A DNA stretch of 64,000 bases from Micromonospora pallida (GTDB taxonomy: Bacteria; Actinomycetota; Actinomycetes; Mycobacteriales; Micromonosporaceae), in contig NZ_FMHW01000002.1 of NCBI RefSeq assembly GCF_900090325.1, positions 930,001-994,000 on the forward strand, written 5' to 3'. This document shows positions 35,627-42,928 of this stretch, in pieces. Below the pieces are notes generated by a model, which was not told the origin of the DNA, made no database searches, and was given only the letters and a program-made list of their open reading frames with translations. The position numbers and the translations under genes are program-made. Numbering within the stretch: the first letter of the stretch is position 1; every line of letters starts with the position of its first letter.

Positions 35627-36545
35627 ACCCTCGACCAACAACACCACCGCAACGCCGGGTCTCAACGAGACGACTGCGGCCTGGCCGCAGGACCTGTCGG
35701 TCTGGGCGACCGCCCAGTCGACCGGTCCGGTCCAGCGCCGCGGCCGGTACGTGCCCCAGTCGGTCAAGCATCCGGCCCGGATGCTGCCGGCGATCGCCGC
35801 CCACGCGGTTCGCTCCTACACCCAGCCCGGCGACCTGGTGTTCGACCCGATGTGCGGGATCGGCACCACCATCGTGGAGGCCATCCACGCCGGCCGCGAC
35901 GCCATCGGCGTGGAGTACGAGTCCCGCTGGTCCGACATCGCCGATGCCAACATCGCCCACGCGCACCGGCACGGTGCCACTGGCCGTGGGTCGGTGATCC
36001 GCGGGGACGCCACTCGCCTCACCGCCCTTCTGCCGGCGGCCCTGCAGGGGCAGGTGTCCCTGGTGGTGACCTCACCGCCGTACGGGCCGACCGTTCACGG
36101 CCTCGTCCGGCCCGGGGCCGACGGGGTCGCCAAGTTCGACAACCGCTACGGCGAGGACAAGGGCAACCTCGCCTACCGCTCCTCCCTGGCCGGGCTGGTC
36201 GACGGGTTCACCGACATCCTGCGCGGCTGCCACGCCCTGCTGCGCCCCGGCGGAGTGGTCGTCGTGACCGCCCGCCCGTGGCGCAAACGGGGCGAGCTGG
36301 TTGACCTGCCCTCGGCTGTCCTCGCGGCCGGCACCGCCGCCGGCTTCACACCGCTCGAGCGGTGCGTCGCCCTGCTCGCCGCCGTCCGCGACGGGCAGCT
36401 CGTCGCCCGTCCGTCGTTCTTCCAACTCCAACAGGTCCGCAAGGCCAGGGCCGGCGGCGTACCGATGCACCTCATCGCACACGAGGACGTCCTGGTCCTC
36501 GGCAAGCCCCAGCCGCCGGAGCCGAGAACCGAGGTGGTGGCGTGA
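35610..36545 (+). CDS. N6-adenine/N4-cytosine DNA methyltransferase
   Basis: The product has the two motifs of the group: SAM-binding LVFDPMCGIGTTIVEAIHAG (motif I) and catalytic VVTSPPYGPTVHGL (motif IV, TSPPYG), with motif I downstream of an N-terminal YVPQSVKHPARMLPAIAAHA segment. TSPPY is commonest among N4-cytosine and some N6-adenine enzymes, so the target base is uncertain. No cognate restriction enzyme is adjacent, so it may be a solitary methylase protecting the element. GTG 35610 is chosen, with GTG 35619 as alternative; both overlap the previous gene. Confidence 0.8.
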   Translation: MTGVPEPSTNNTTATPGLNETTAAWPQDLSVWATAQSTGPVQRRGRYVPQSVKHPARMLPAIAAHAVRSYTQPGDLVFDPMCGIGTTIVEAIHAGRDAIGVEYESRWSDIADANIAHAHRHGATGRGSVIRGDATRLTALLPAALQGQVSLVVTSPPYGPTVHGLVRPGADGVAKFDNRYGEDKGNLAYRSSLAGLVDGFTDILRGCHALLRPGGVVVVTARPWRKRGELVDLPSAVLAAGTAAGFTPLERCVALLAAVRDGQLVARPSFFQLQQVRKARAGGVPMHLIAHEDVLVLGKPQPPEPRTEVVA

Positions 36546-36667
36546 TCGCACCCACACACCGCTATCTCCCCCTCGGCACCGGGGTGGACGCGCCGGCCTG
36601 CGGGCCGAGAACCTGCCCGCACGACGCGCCGGCCGCAGTCGACGCCGGGCACAAGGGGGTGGCGTGA
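36542..36667 (+). CDS. Small protein, 41 aa, in the methyltransferase operon
   Basis: A 41-residue frame starting at a GTG that overlaps the previous stop (GTGA) and ending in a TGA that overlaps the next GTG in the same way. It contains ACGPRTCPHDAP with two cysteines. The paired 4-bp overlaps strongly suggest it is translated as part of the operon. Function unknown. Confidence 0.5.
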   Translation: MIAPTHRYLPLGTGVDAPACGPRTCPHDAPAAVDAGHKGVA

Positions 36668-37119
36668 GCGTTGCGCACACCACCGGCCCACGGATTGGAT
36701 CCCTCTGCAGCGGCTACGGAGGACTCGACCTGGCCGTCGAGCTGGTGCTCGGCGGCCACCTCGCCTGGTACGCCGAGACCGACCGGCACGCCACCACCGT
36801 CCTCGCCTACCACTGGCCCCACATTCCCAACCTCGGCGACATCCGCGCCGTCGACTGGACCCAGGCCGAACCGATCGACATCCTCACCGCGGGTTTCCCC
36901 TGCCAGGACATCAGCAACGCCGGAAAACGCGCAGGCATCACCGGGGAACACTCCAGCCTCTGGACACACGTCGCCAGAGCCGTTCGCGACCTTCGATCGT
37001 CGCTCGTGTTCGTGATGACTGCCGACGTCTACACGTCTGTGTTGCAGGACATGAAGACGACAACCGCCGAGGCTACGACCAAGATCATCCCTCGCCGGAA
37101 CCGTCCGAAGGCGGCGTAG
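36664..37119 (+). pseudogene. Truncated C5-cytosine methyltransferase fused to integrase C-terminus
   Basis: The first 117 codons are a good C5-methyltransferase N-terminus: GSLCSGYGGLDLAVELVLGG (motif I) and TAGFPCQDISNAGKRAGITG (motif IV, catalytic Cys in PC). Right after RSSLVFV, where ENV and the remaining motifs should follow, the frame runs into MTADVYTSVLQDM, the typical last helix of a tyrosine recombinase (TxxxYTxVL), and ends within 35 codons. The recognition domain is missing, so it cannot methylate. A deletion joining the methyltransferase gene to the tail of a downstream integrase gene explains the structure. GC at third positions drops past the junction. Confidence 0.75.
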
Positions 37120-37358
37120 CCCCGTTCGACGGTGCCGTCGCTGGCCGGTGTCCTACTGATGCAGGACGCCAGCCCGCGATGGCACCCGGTGGCCGTGACG
37201 GACGAGATGGCCTCCACCGTGACGGCCATAACTGGTCCCACCACGGGCTGGCTGTCGCTGCTCTCGGCTACCGAACGTGCGCGTGTGCTGGTGCTTACCG
37301 AGCGGCGATGGCACCGACTCGCGCCGTTGTCGGCGGCAGATGCGGATGCCCGTGGACG

Positions 37359-38009
37359 TCACCGGCTCGATGCTTCGCCGATGCCGTATCGCACCATGTC
37401 GTGCAGGCCCTCGGGTAGTAGATCTCTCATGAGGCCACGGTCCACGAACGTTGCTAACGATCGGCCGATTTCGTCTCCCGCTGCGTCGGCCAAGTCCTCA
37501 TCGTGCGCGGCGTGCCACAACGCGTCCAGTGCGCGCGGGTCGTTCCAGTTCGCGAGGTCGACTGCGGCCTGGCACCGGAAATCCGGGTCCTCCGACTGGT
37601 CCAGCAGCACCGTGTGTAAGCGCTCGGCGCGCCAGTCCCACCGCGGTTGCCCGGCCGCCCGCAAGCCGTCGCGCAGTTCCCTGGGCGGCCGGTATCCGTG
37701 TTCTTCAACGTAATGCAGGATCATCATCGGCGCGGCGTAGATCTCCCCGTCGGGCAGGTAGTAGCGATACTCGCCGTTCCCCTCGAATGCCCCACAGAAG
37801 TCACAGTCGTGCCAGCCGAGCGTGACGCTGCCGATCCGCCAGGAGGCAACCCTGAGCCGCTCCATCTCGGCACCAGTCATCGGCGCCGCGCCAGCGCCCT
37901 GCACCCCGTAACGGGGCCCCAGCCACCCTACGGCCCGCATCGGCAGCGGAAAGTCGAGGTAGTCGTACGGCGACAGGTCGAAGTACTCCACGCCACGATC
38001 ATCCGGCAT
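37359..38009 (-). CDS. Hypothetical protein with C-terminal HEAT-like repeats
   Basis: From ATG 38009 (MPDDRGVEYFDLSPYDYLDF) the protein has an N-terminal domain with GWLGPRYGVQG and a CDFCGAFEGNGEYRYYLPDG segment, then helical repeats of HEAT type (FRCQAAVDLANWNDPRALDA, LWHAAHDEDLADAAGDEIGR). A GTG at 38120 could add 37 residues; neither start has a convincing ribosome-binding site. The family is seen in actinomycetes as single genes near secreted or immunity-type loci, but I cannot name its function. Confidence 0.6.
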   Translation of the reverse strand: MPDDRGVEYFDLSPYDYLDFPLPMRAVGWLGPRYGVQGAGAAPMTGAEMERLRVASWRIGSVTLGWHDCDFCGAFEGNGEYRYYLPDGEIYAAPMMILHYVEEHGYRPPRELRDGLRAAGQPRWDWRAERLHTVLLDQSEDPDFRCQAAVDLANWNDPRALDALWHAAHDEDLADAAGDEIGRSLATFVDRGLMRDLLPEGLHDMVRYGIGEASSR

Positions 38010-38244
38010 GCAACGTCTGATGTCTTCGTTGCCTTCGGTGACGAGCCGCTCCTCGGCAGATCCGCACACACTCAGCGGCAGATGGGGAAGGAGGCTCCAC
38101 CTGAATTCGTTGTCAGGCACTGCTGTGCGCGCAGCCTGCCGATACGGAATTGCCGCGTGAGATCAGCGCGGCACGGGGCCGCATCGCGGCTGGCGGGGCA
38201 GGGCGAGAATGTAGATTGATCTTAGCCAACGCGCGGGGGGATGC

Positions 38245-39300
38245 ATGACGGTTTTCGGCTGCCGGATCTGCGACACCGCTCTGACGGTCCCGGTGTCGAG
38301 GGTGGCGCTGCCTGTCCATGCGAACCAGAAGTACGGGAACGGGCCGGGATCGCTCGCCCCGGCACTGGAGCCCGGCACGTTCGCGGTGAATCCGCTGCCC
38401 TCCGGTTCGCCATGGCGCCGGTGGGCCGAACTTGAAGCCGGTGAAGCCGAGGCGCTCGGCTGGTACGCGCCGAGGTTCAGCATCTCAGCCGGGCCGGTCG
38501 GCCAGGTGTTGCTCGCCCCGGGGGACGTCCACGGTGCCGTCATCGACCCGGCGCTGGTCGGCGACTCCGCGTGTTGTGGCCTCGATGGCGGGGAGCCCAA
38601 CATGGTCTGCGTCACCTGCGGCGCGCCGGTGGCCATCCGGATCGACGACTGTGGCCTGCGGCAGGCTACCTGGCTGGACCCGCTGACCACCCACGTGCTC
38701 GAGGACGGTCCCGGCCCGCACCCGGTGCTCGACTGGGCGGACCTGATCGACCAGCGGCCCGGTATCCCACCGTCTGAACCGGGCGGCGGCTGGCACCCGA
38801 TGTGGGCGGCCGCCGCAGCCTCGGCGCTGGCACACTTGCTGGCTGCCTCGGGCGGCGACCCTATATCGATTCCGAATCACCAGGTCGCCAAGGTCTTCCG
38901 GCCCACTCTCGACCGTCTCCTCGACCCGGGCAGCACAGGGCCGGAGCGCACCCTGGTCCTGGCCGGGCCCGACATCCCGGACACCGGCGGTCACTTCGCC
39001 CTCATCCCGGAACATCCGCAGACCGGTGAACTCTGGCCGGTGGCCCCGCCGGTGAAGCCGATCCCGCTGGCTTGGGACGCCTGGCGGTACCTCGCGTTTC
39101 ACCGAACCCCGAAGCCGGTTGGGCGGTCGGTCCCGATCCCGCCGGAGGCCCTGCCGGCACTGCTCCCGGGTCACCGGTTCGAGCCGGACGGCCAGATCTT
39201 CCTCAGCGTTCTGGCCCGACTGCCCGAGGTCAGGCAACCACGGTTACGTGCCATCTACGACCGAGGCCGCCCCTATAGCTACACCTACTGCAGCTTCTGA
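38245..39300 (+). CDS. Hypothetical zinc-finger-containing protein, 351 aa
   Basis: Two CxxC pairs stand out: FGCRICDTALT at the N-terminus and MVCVTCGAPVAIR near residue 120, likely binding one or two zinc ions. The C-terminal part is Pro-rich with HRTPKPVGRSVPIPPEALPA. The family recurs in actinobacteria with the same CRICxxALT start; its role is unknown. ATG 38245 has GGGGGG a few bases upstream. It is transcribed away from the neighbouring gene. Confidence 0.6.
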   Translation: MTVFGCRICDTALTVPVSRVALPVHANQKYGNGPGSLAPALEPGTFAVNPLPSGSPWRRWAELEAGEAEALGWYAPRFSISAGPVGQVLLAPGDVHGAVIDPALVGDSACCGLDGGEPNMVCVTCGAPVAIRIDDCGLRQATWLDPLTTHVLEDGPGPHPVLDWADLIDQRPGIPPSEPGGGWHPMWAAAAASALAHLLAASGGDPISIPNHQVAKVFRPTLDRLLDPGSTGPERTLVLAGPDIPDTGGHFALIPEHPQTGELWPVAPPVKPIPLAWDAWRYLAFHRTPKPVGRSVPIPPEALPALLPGHRFEPDGQIFLSVLARLPEVRQPRLRAIYDRGRPYSYTYCSF

Positions 39301-39530
39301 CCGACTGGTCGTCGCGATAGGGCCCTTCCTCCGGCTGGCTCACTATCACCGGCACGTCCGCGCGGCACTACCCGTCAGCCGGCTGCGCTCCACGACACGC
39401 AGTTTGCGGCTTATGCGGGCACCGGATCAAGGGCGATCAGGGTAACGGAACCGGGTCCCACCATGCGGAGTATGGCGCGGGTTGACGCTGTCGGTGCCTT
39501 CGACTGGGCTGCCGAGCAGCTGCGGGGTGC

Positions 39531-39929
39531 TCAGGGCCGTCCGGAGTCGAGCAGCGCGATCCTGCGTGCCCCGGCGGTATGTCGGTAGCTGGCGTCGAGT
39601 AGCTCGCCGACCTCGTCCCAGCCGATGTCATCGGTCAGGTCCACCCCGACCCACCCATAGGCGCCCAGGTAGGCCGGTACGAAGCAACGGTCTTCCGCCA
39701 GCAGCGCCGCGCGCTCGTCGGGGTCAATCAGCACGATCATCGACTGTTCGTGCTGTTGATTGACGCCGTCGACCTTCACCGATCCCCCGTAGTAGGCGAA
39801 GACTTTGGTGGTGTAGAAGGCGGGACGCCCATGGGAGATCTTCTCGGCCGCGTCGGGGAAGGCCAGGGCGAGCGTCCGCAGCCGGCCCAGGACCGGGTCT
39901 ACCTCGTCAAACATGATGGGATGCGGCAT
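39531..39929 (-). CDS. MmcQ/YjbR (DUF419) family protein
   Basis: The 132-residue product has the family pattern: LALAFPDAAEKISHGRPAFY, TTKVFAYYGGSVKVDG, a hydrophobic strand (SMIVLIDPDERAALLAEDR) and a C-terminal AYLGAYGWVGVDLTDDIGWD with DASYRHTAGARR. Such CyaY-like small proteins are thought to bind DNA or act as adaptors. The start at ATG 39929 is tentative, with 39947 and 39914 as alternatives. Confidence 0.75.
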   Translation of the reverse strand: MPHPIMFDEVDPVLGRLRTLALAFPDAAEKISHGRPAFYTTKVFAYYGGSVKVDGVNQQHEQSMIVLIDPDERAALLAEDRCFVPAYLGAYGWVGVDLTDDIGWDEVGELLDASYRHTAGARRIALLDSGRP

Positions 39930-40021
39930 GCCAGAAGGTAAGCACATCCTGGGCGGCCACGGCGCCCTGCACCACGCGCCTCGCGGCAGATCCGGGCGCA
40001 TGCGTGCGAGAGACTGACCTT

Positions 40022-40588
40022 GTGCGAAAGACCGGACGAGCAAGCGACGGTAGGCAAGCCGCTGTCGAAAGTGTGGCTGCTTATCTTGCAGACGACGATG
40101 CAGAGGTCCACAACCTCACTCATGCCGCCGTGCAGAAAAATGCGATGGCCGCAGCGCTGAACCTGACAGCCCTTGTAGCGGACGCGGTCATCGAGCTGGC
40201 TGCCTCGAACGGGAGCAAGCCCCAGCAGATTCTTCGGTCGCTCGGGCAGGGGGAGACGGGTGAGTCGTGGTACTCGTCTGATCCGGCGAACCACAGCCCC
40301 GCCCAGCCCGGAGCCGTGCAGGTCGTCTACCCCGCTTCGCTGGACGACTACGACTGGGCGATGACTGAGGCCAAGGGCTGGATCGAGGTAGTCGTCCACT
40401 GGTCCGGGCGCGAGAAGGCGATTACCTTCTACGATCCGACCCGGTTGGCTCAGGAAGTGCAGAGTGCTATGAGGGTGCCTGGCTACTTCGCCGAGCGGGC
40501 TGTCGCCGTCGTACCGACGGTAACCAGGGAAGCGATCGAAGCTGCCGTCGCTCTGATGGCCCTGCGTGATTTCGCCGACGTCGGTTGA
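40022..40588 (+). CDS. Hypothetical protein, about 188 aa
   Basis: A soluble protein with a helical N-terminus (RKTGRASDGRQAAVESVAAY, TALVADAVIELAASNG) and a beta-rich C-terminal half (GAVQVVYPASLDDYDWAMTE, WIEVVVHWSGREKAITFYDP). GTG 40022 is used; GTG 40004 is equally possible, and neither has a clear ribosome-binding site. It is divergent from the MmcQ/YjbR gene. Not recognised. Confidence 0.5.
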   Translation: MRKTGRASDGRQAAVESVAAYLADDDAEVHNLTHAAVQKNAMAAALNLTALVADAVIELAASNGSKPQQILRSLGQGETGESWYSSDPANHSPAQPGAVQVVYPASLDDYDWAMTEAKGWIEVVVHWSGREKAITFYDPTRLAQEVQSAMRVPGYFAERAVAVVPTVTREAIEAAVALMALRDFADVG

Positions 40589-40772
40589 GGCGCTGCCCCT
40601 CAGACGGGCGAGCAGCGGCTACCGGCGTGGCAGACGCCCGCTCATCGGCAGATCCGCTCGCTGTCGTGCGGCAGCACCGGGTAGCCCCTGGCCCTTACAC
40701 ACCGTTACGTGGCTCTCGGCGAGACTGGCACGTGTTGGGGCCAGTTATGGCCGGACGTACATGTTGCTGGTC

Positions 40773-41732
40773 TTATCGACCGGCACGCGGCGCTGGCCGG
40801 GGTGCCATCCGGACGGCGGCCGTGGCGGGCGTAGACGGTTCCGGGAAGCGAGTTCCCCGGTTGGGATTCGGCCGTGGGCTGGGTGCCTCGATGGCGGTGG
40901 TGCGGTGGTCTCGCGGCTGCTCGGGCGGCTGGCCGGTCAGGATCGCCGCAGCAGGCTTGCGGGCGGTGGTGGAGGCGAACTGGTAGCCGCGCACGAGGAC
41001 GGCGGGATCGGTCATGAGCACGGCGAAGTGGTCCAGGTCGGCGTGAGTGAGACCTTCGTGGAGAAGTTTGTGGTGCAGCTGGCGGGCGTTGTCGGCGAGG
41101 AGGCGGCAGCCAGGGCTGCCGCCGGTCCAGGTCTCGGCGGTCCACCGGGTGCGTACCTGCTCCAGCCCGTTGGTGGTGAGGATGGCAGGGGTCTTGTCGC
41201 CCCAGTGCAGGTCAACGCCGTTCGCGGACAGGACGTCGAGGATGCCGTGGACGACGTGGACGACGAGATCGCTGTCTGCGGTGCGGGGGCCGTGGGCGAT
41301 GACGGGGGCGTAGACGATCTCGCCGAGGACGAGCCAACCGCCGGGTCGCAGCGTGGTGATCATCTGCTGGAGCAGGGCGTGCCGGTTGGGTAGGTGTTCG
41401 AGGACGCACCGCGCTACGGCCACGTCGACGCTGCCGGTGCTGACCGGGAGGGGCTGGGTGCGCAGGTCGCGTTGGTAGACGTCGAGGATGCCGGTGGGGT
41501 TGAGCAGGCTGGTGTCGATGTCGACGGCGGTGACCTTGCCGGCGGGACCGACGAGGTCACACAGACACGCCGCGATGGATCCGGCACCGGCACCGACGTC
41601 CAGGGCGTGCTGTCCGGCGGTGATGCCGATTCGGCGGAGCTCTGCGCGGGTGATGGGGTCGAGGATGTCCTGCAGGGGGTGCAACTGGGTGATGTGGTTG
41701 CGGAACTGGTACCGCGATGCTCTGGTGGTCAT
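40773..41732 (-). CDS. Class I SAM-dependent methyltransferase
   Basis: The 319-residue protein has the SAM-binding loop HALDVGAGAGSIAACLCDLV, acidic strand VTAVDIDTSLL, motif DVAVARCVLEHLPNRHALLQ and a post-motif TTLRPGGWLVLGEI, all standard for Methyltransf_25/11-type small-molecule enzymes. The last 60 residues are low-complexity and probably disordered. GAGGAGAA lies before ATG 41732. It follows the EEP gene on the same strand with a hairpin between them. Substrate unknown. Confidence 0.8.
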   Translation of the reverse strand: MTTRASRYQFRNHITQLHPLQDILDPITRAELRRIGITAGQHALDVGAGAGSIAACLCDLVGPAGKVTAVDIDTSLLNPTGILDVYQRDLRTQPLPVSTGSVDVAVARCVLEHLPNRHALLQQMITTLRPGGWLVLGEIVYAPVIAHGPRTADSDLVVHVVHGILDVLSANGVDLHWGDKTPAILTTNGLEQVRTRWTAETWTGGSPGCRLLADNARQLHHKLLHEGLTHADLDHFAVLMTDPAVLVRGYQFASTTARKPAAAILTGQPPEQPRDHRTTAIEAPSPRPNPNRGTRFPEPSTPATAAVRMAPRPAPRAGR

Positions 41733-41790
41733 TGGTGTTCTCCTCGACATGGCAGGACTGGTCGGACAGCGTGAGTCAGTGCTGGCAGGG

Positions 41791-41810
41791 CAAGGTGTTC
41801 GCACACCTTG
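41791..41810. terminator. 8-bp hairpin between EEP and methyltransferase genes
   Basis: CAAGGTGT and ACACCTTG pair perfectly around TCGC. It lies downstream of the EEP stop and 59 bp upstream of the methyltransferase start on the minus strand, so it may partially separate the two transcripts. Confidence 0.45.
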
Positions 41811-41942
41811 GTGGCGGGGCCGTCGGTGACGGATGGCCGTGGTGCACGGTGGCCTGCCCGCATGATCCCGAGCTCAACACCACGGCGCCGGCTACGTGGA
41901 TGCCCAGCCCGGGCGGCGGGGAATACCAGGAGCGAGGGCGGG

Positions 41943-42928
41943 TCACCGGCTGCTCCCTAGCGGAGAGGGATCCTGTCGCGGGGGCCGTGGCTCGGTGTTG
42001 GTGGTGGGGGTGTCGAAGGCCAGGGTGGCGGTGACGAGTCGGTGGTCAGAGGGGTAGGGGCGTTGTGCCGGCACATGAACCCGGTAGCTGCCCGGGTGGA
42101 CGTGGGGTCGCATGGCGGTGTTGGCGAGGAGCCAGTCGATGAGCAGGCTCCCGCCGGCGTCGACATCATTGTTGACGGTGGATAGCAGGGCTGTGTGGGG
42201 GCTGGCGGTCCAGGCGAGTTCGGCGATGGCGTGGAAGCCGCAGCCGTTGTCGCGGCGGTGGGTGTCGGGGTTCCAGCGGCCGATGAGGTGGTCGCCGGCG
42301 TCGGTGTCGGCGGTCCAGGTGCCGTCGGGGTGTTGGCGGGCTTTCTGGGCGCGGGCGCGGTAGCCGGCGGCTGCCCAGTCGCGTTGGGGCAGGTGGGGTG
42401 CGGACGCGGTGGAGTTGAGGTCGCCACCAGGATGAGGGGCATGTCGATGGTGCCGTAGCGGTCGAGTAGGGCGGCTTGTTGGCGGCGGCGGATGCCGCAG
42501 TGGGGGTCCCAGTGGGCGACGGCGGCGGCGAAGACGGTGCGGCTGTCGGGGTTGCCGGGGGTGCCGGTGTCGCGGATGGCGAAGAGGGCGATGTTGCGTT
42601 TGTCGGTGAAGGCGTGGGGGTCGTCGGGGGTGTGCCAGGAGCGCAGGGTCAGCAGGGTGGGGTCGTAGAGGATGGCTGGGGGGATGGGGCCGCGTGGGTC
42701 GTGGCCGAGCATGCCGACGTAGGGGCGGTCGAACCGGTCGGCGAGCAGTTCCGCGGCCTGGTGCAGGGGGTGCTGGCCGTGTTCGTGCCAGGTTTTGGCT
42801 TCGCAGAGCAGGATCAGCGCGGGCGGGGTGTCGACGTCGTGGAAGGCGTCGACGAGGGGGCGTAGGTCGCGGTGGCCGTTGCGGAGGCCGCCGGCTTCGA
42901 AGTTGAACAACGCGACAGGAATGATCAT
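41943..42928 (-). pseudogene. Endonuclease/exonuclease/phosphatase (EEP) protein, one-base frameshift
   Basis: From ATG 42928 (MIIPVALFNFEAGGLRNGHR) the frame encodes EEP motifs: FNFEAG, ALILLCEAKTW (metal-binding Glu), and AAAVAHWDPHCGIRRRQQAA. At about 42430 the strand that should read LVGDLNSTASAPHLPQRDW instead reads LVATSTPP; restoring one base in GGTGGCGAC repairs VGDLNS and the rest of the fold, including SDHRLVTATLAF, to a TGA at 41943. The total of 986 bp is one short of a multiple of three. The start overlaps the helicase stop (ATGA). Nuclease versus phosphatase activity cannot be told from sequence. Confidence 0.75.
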
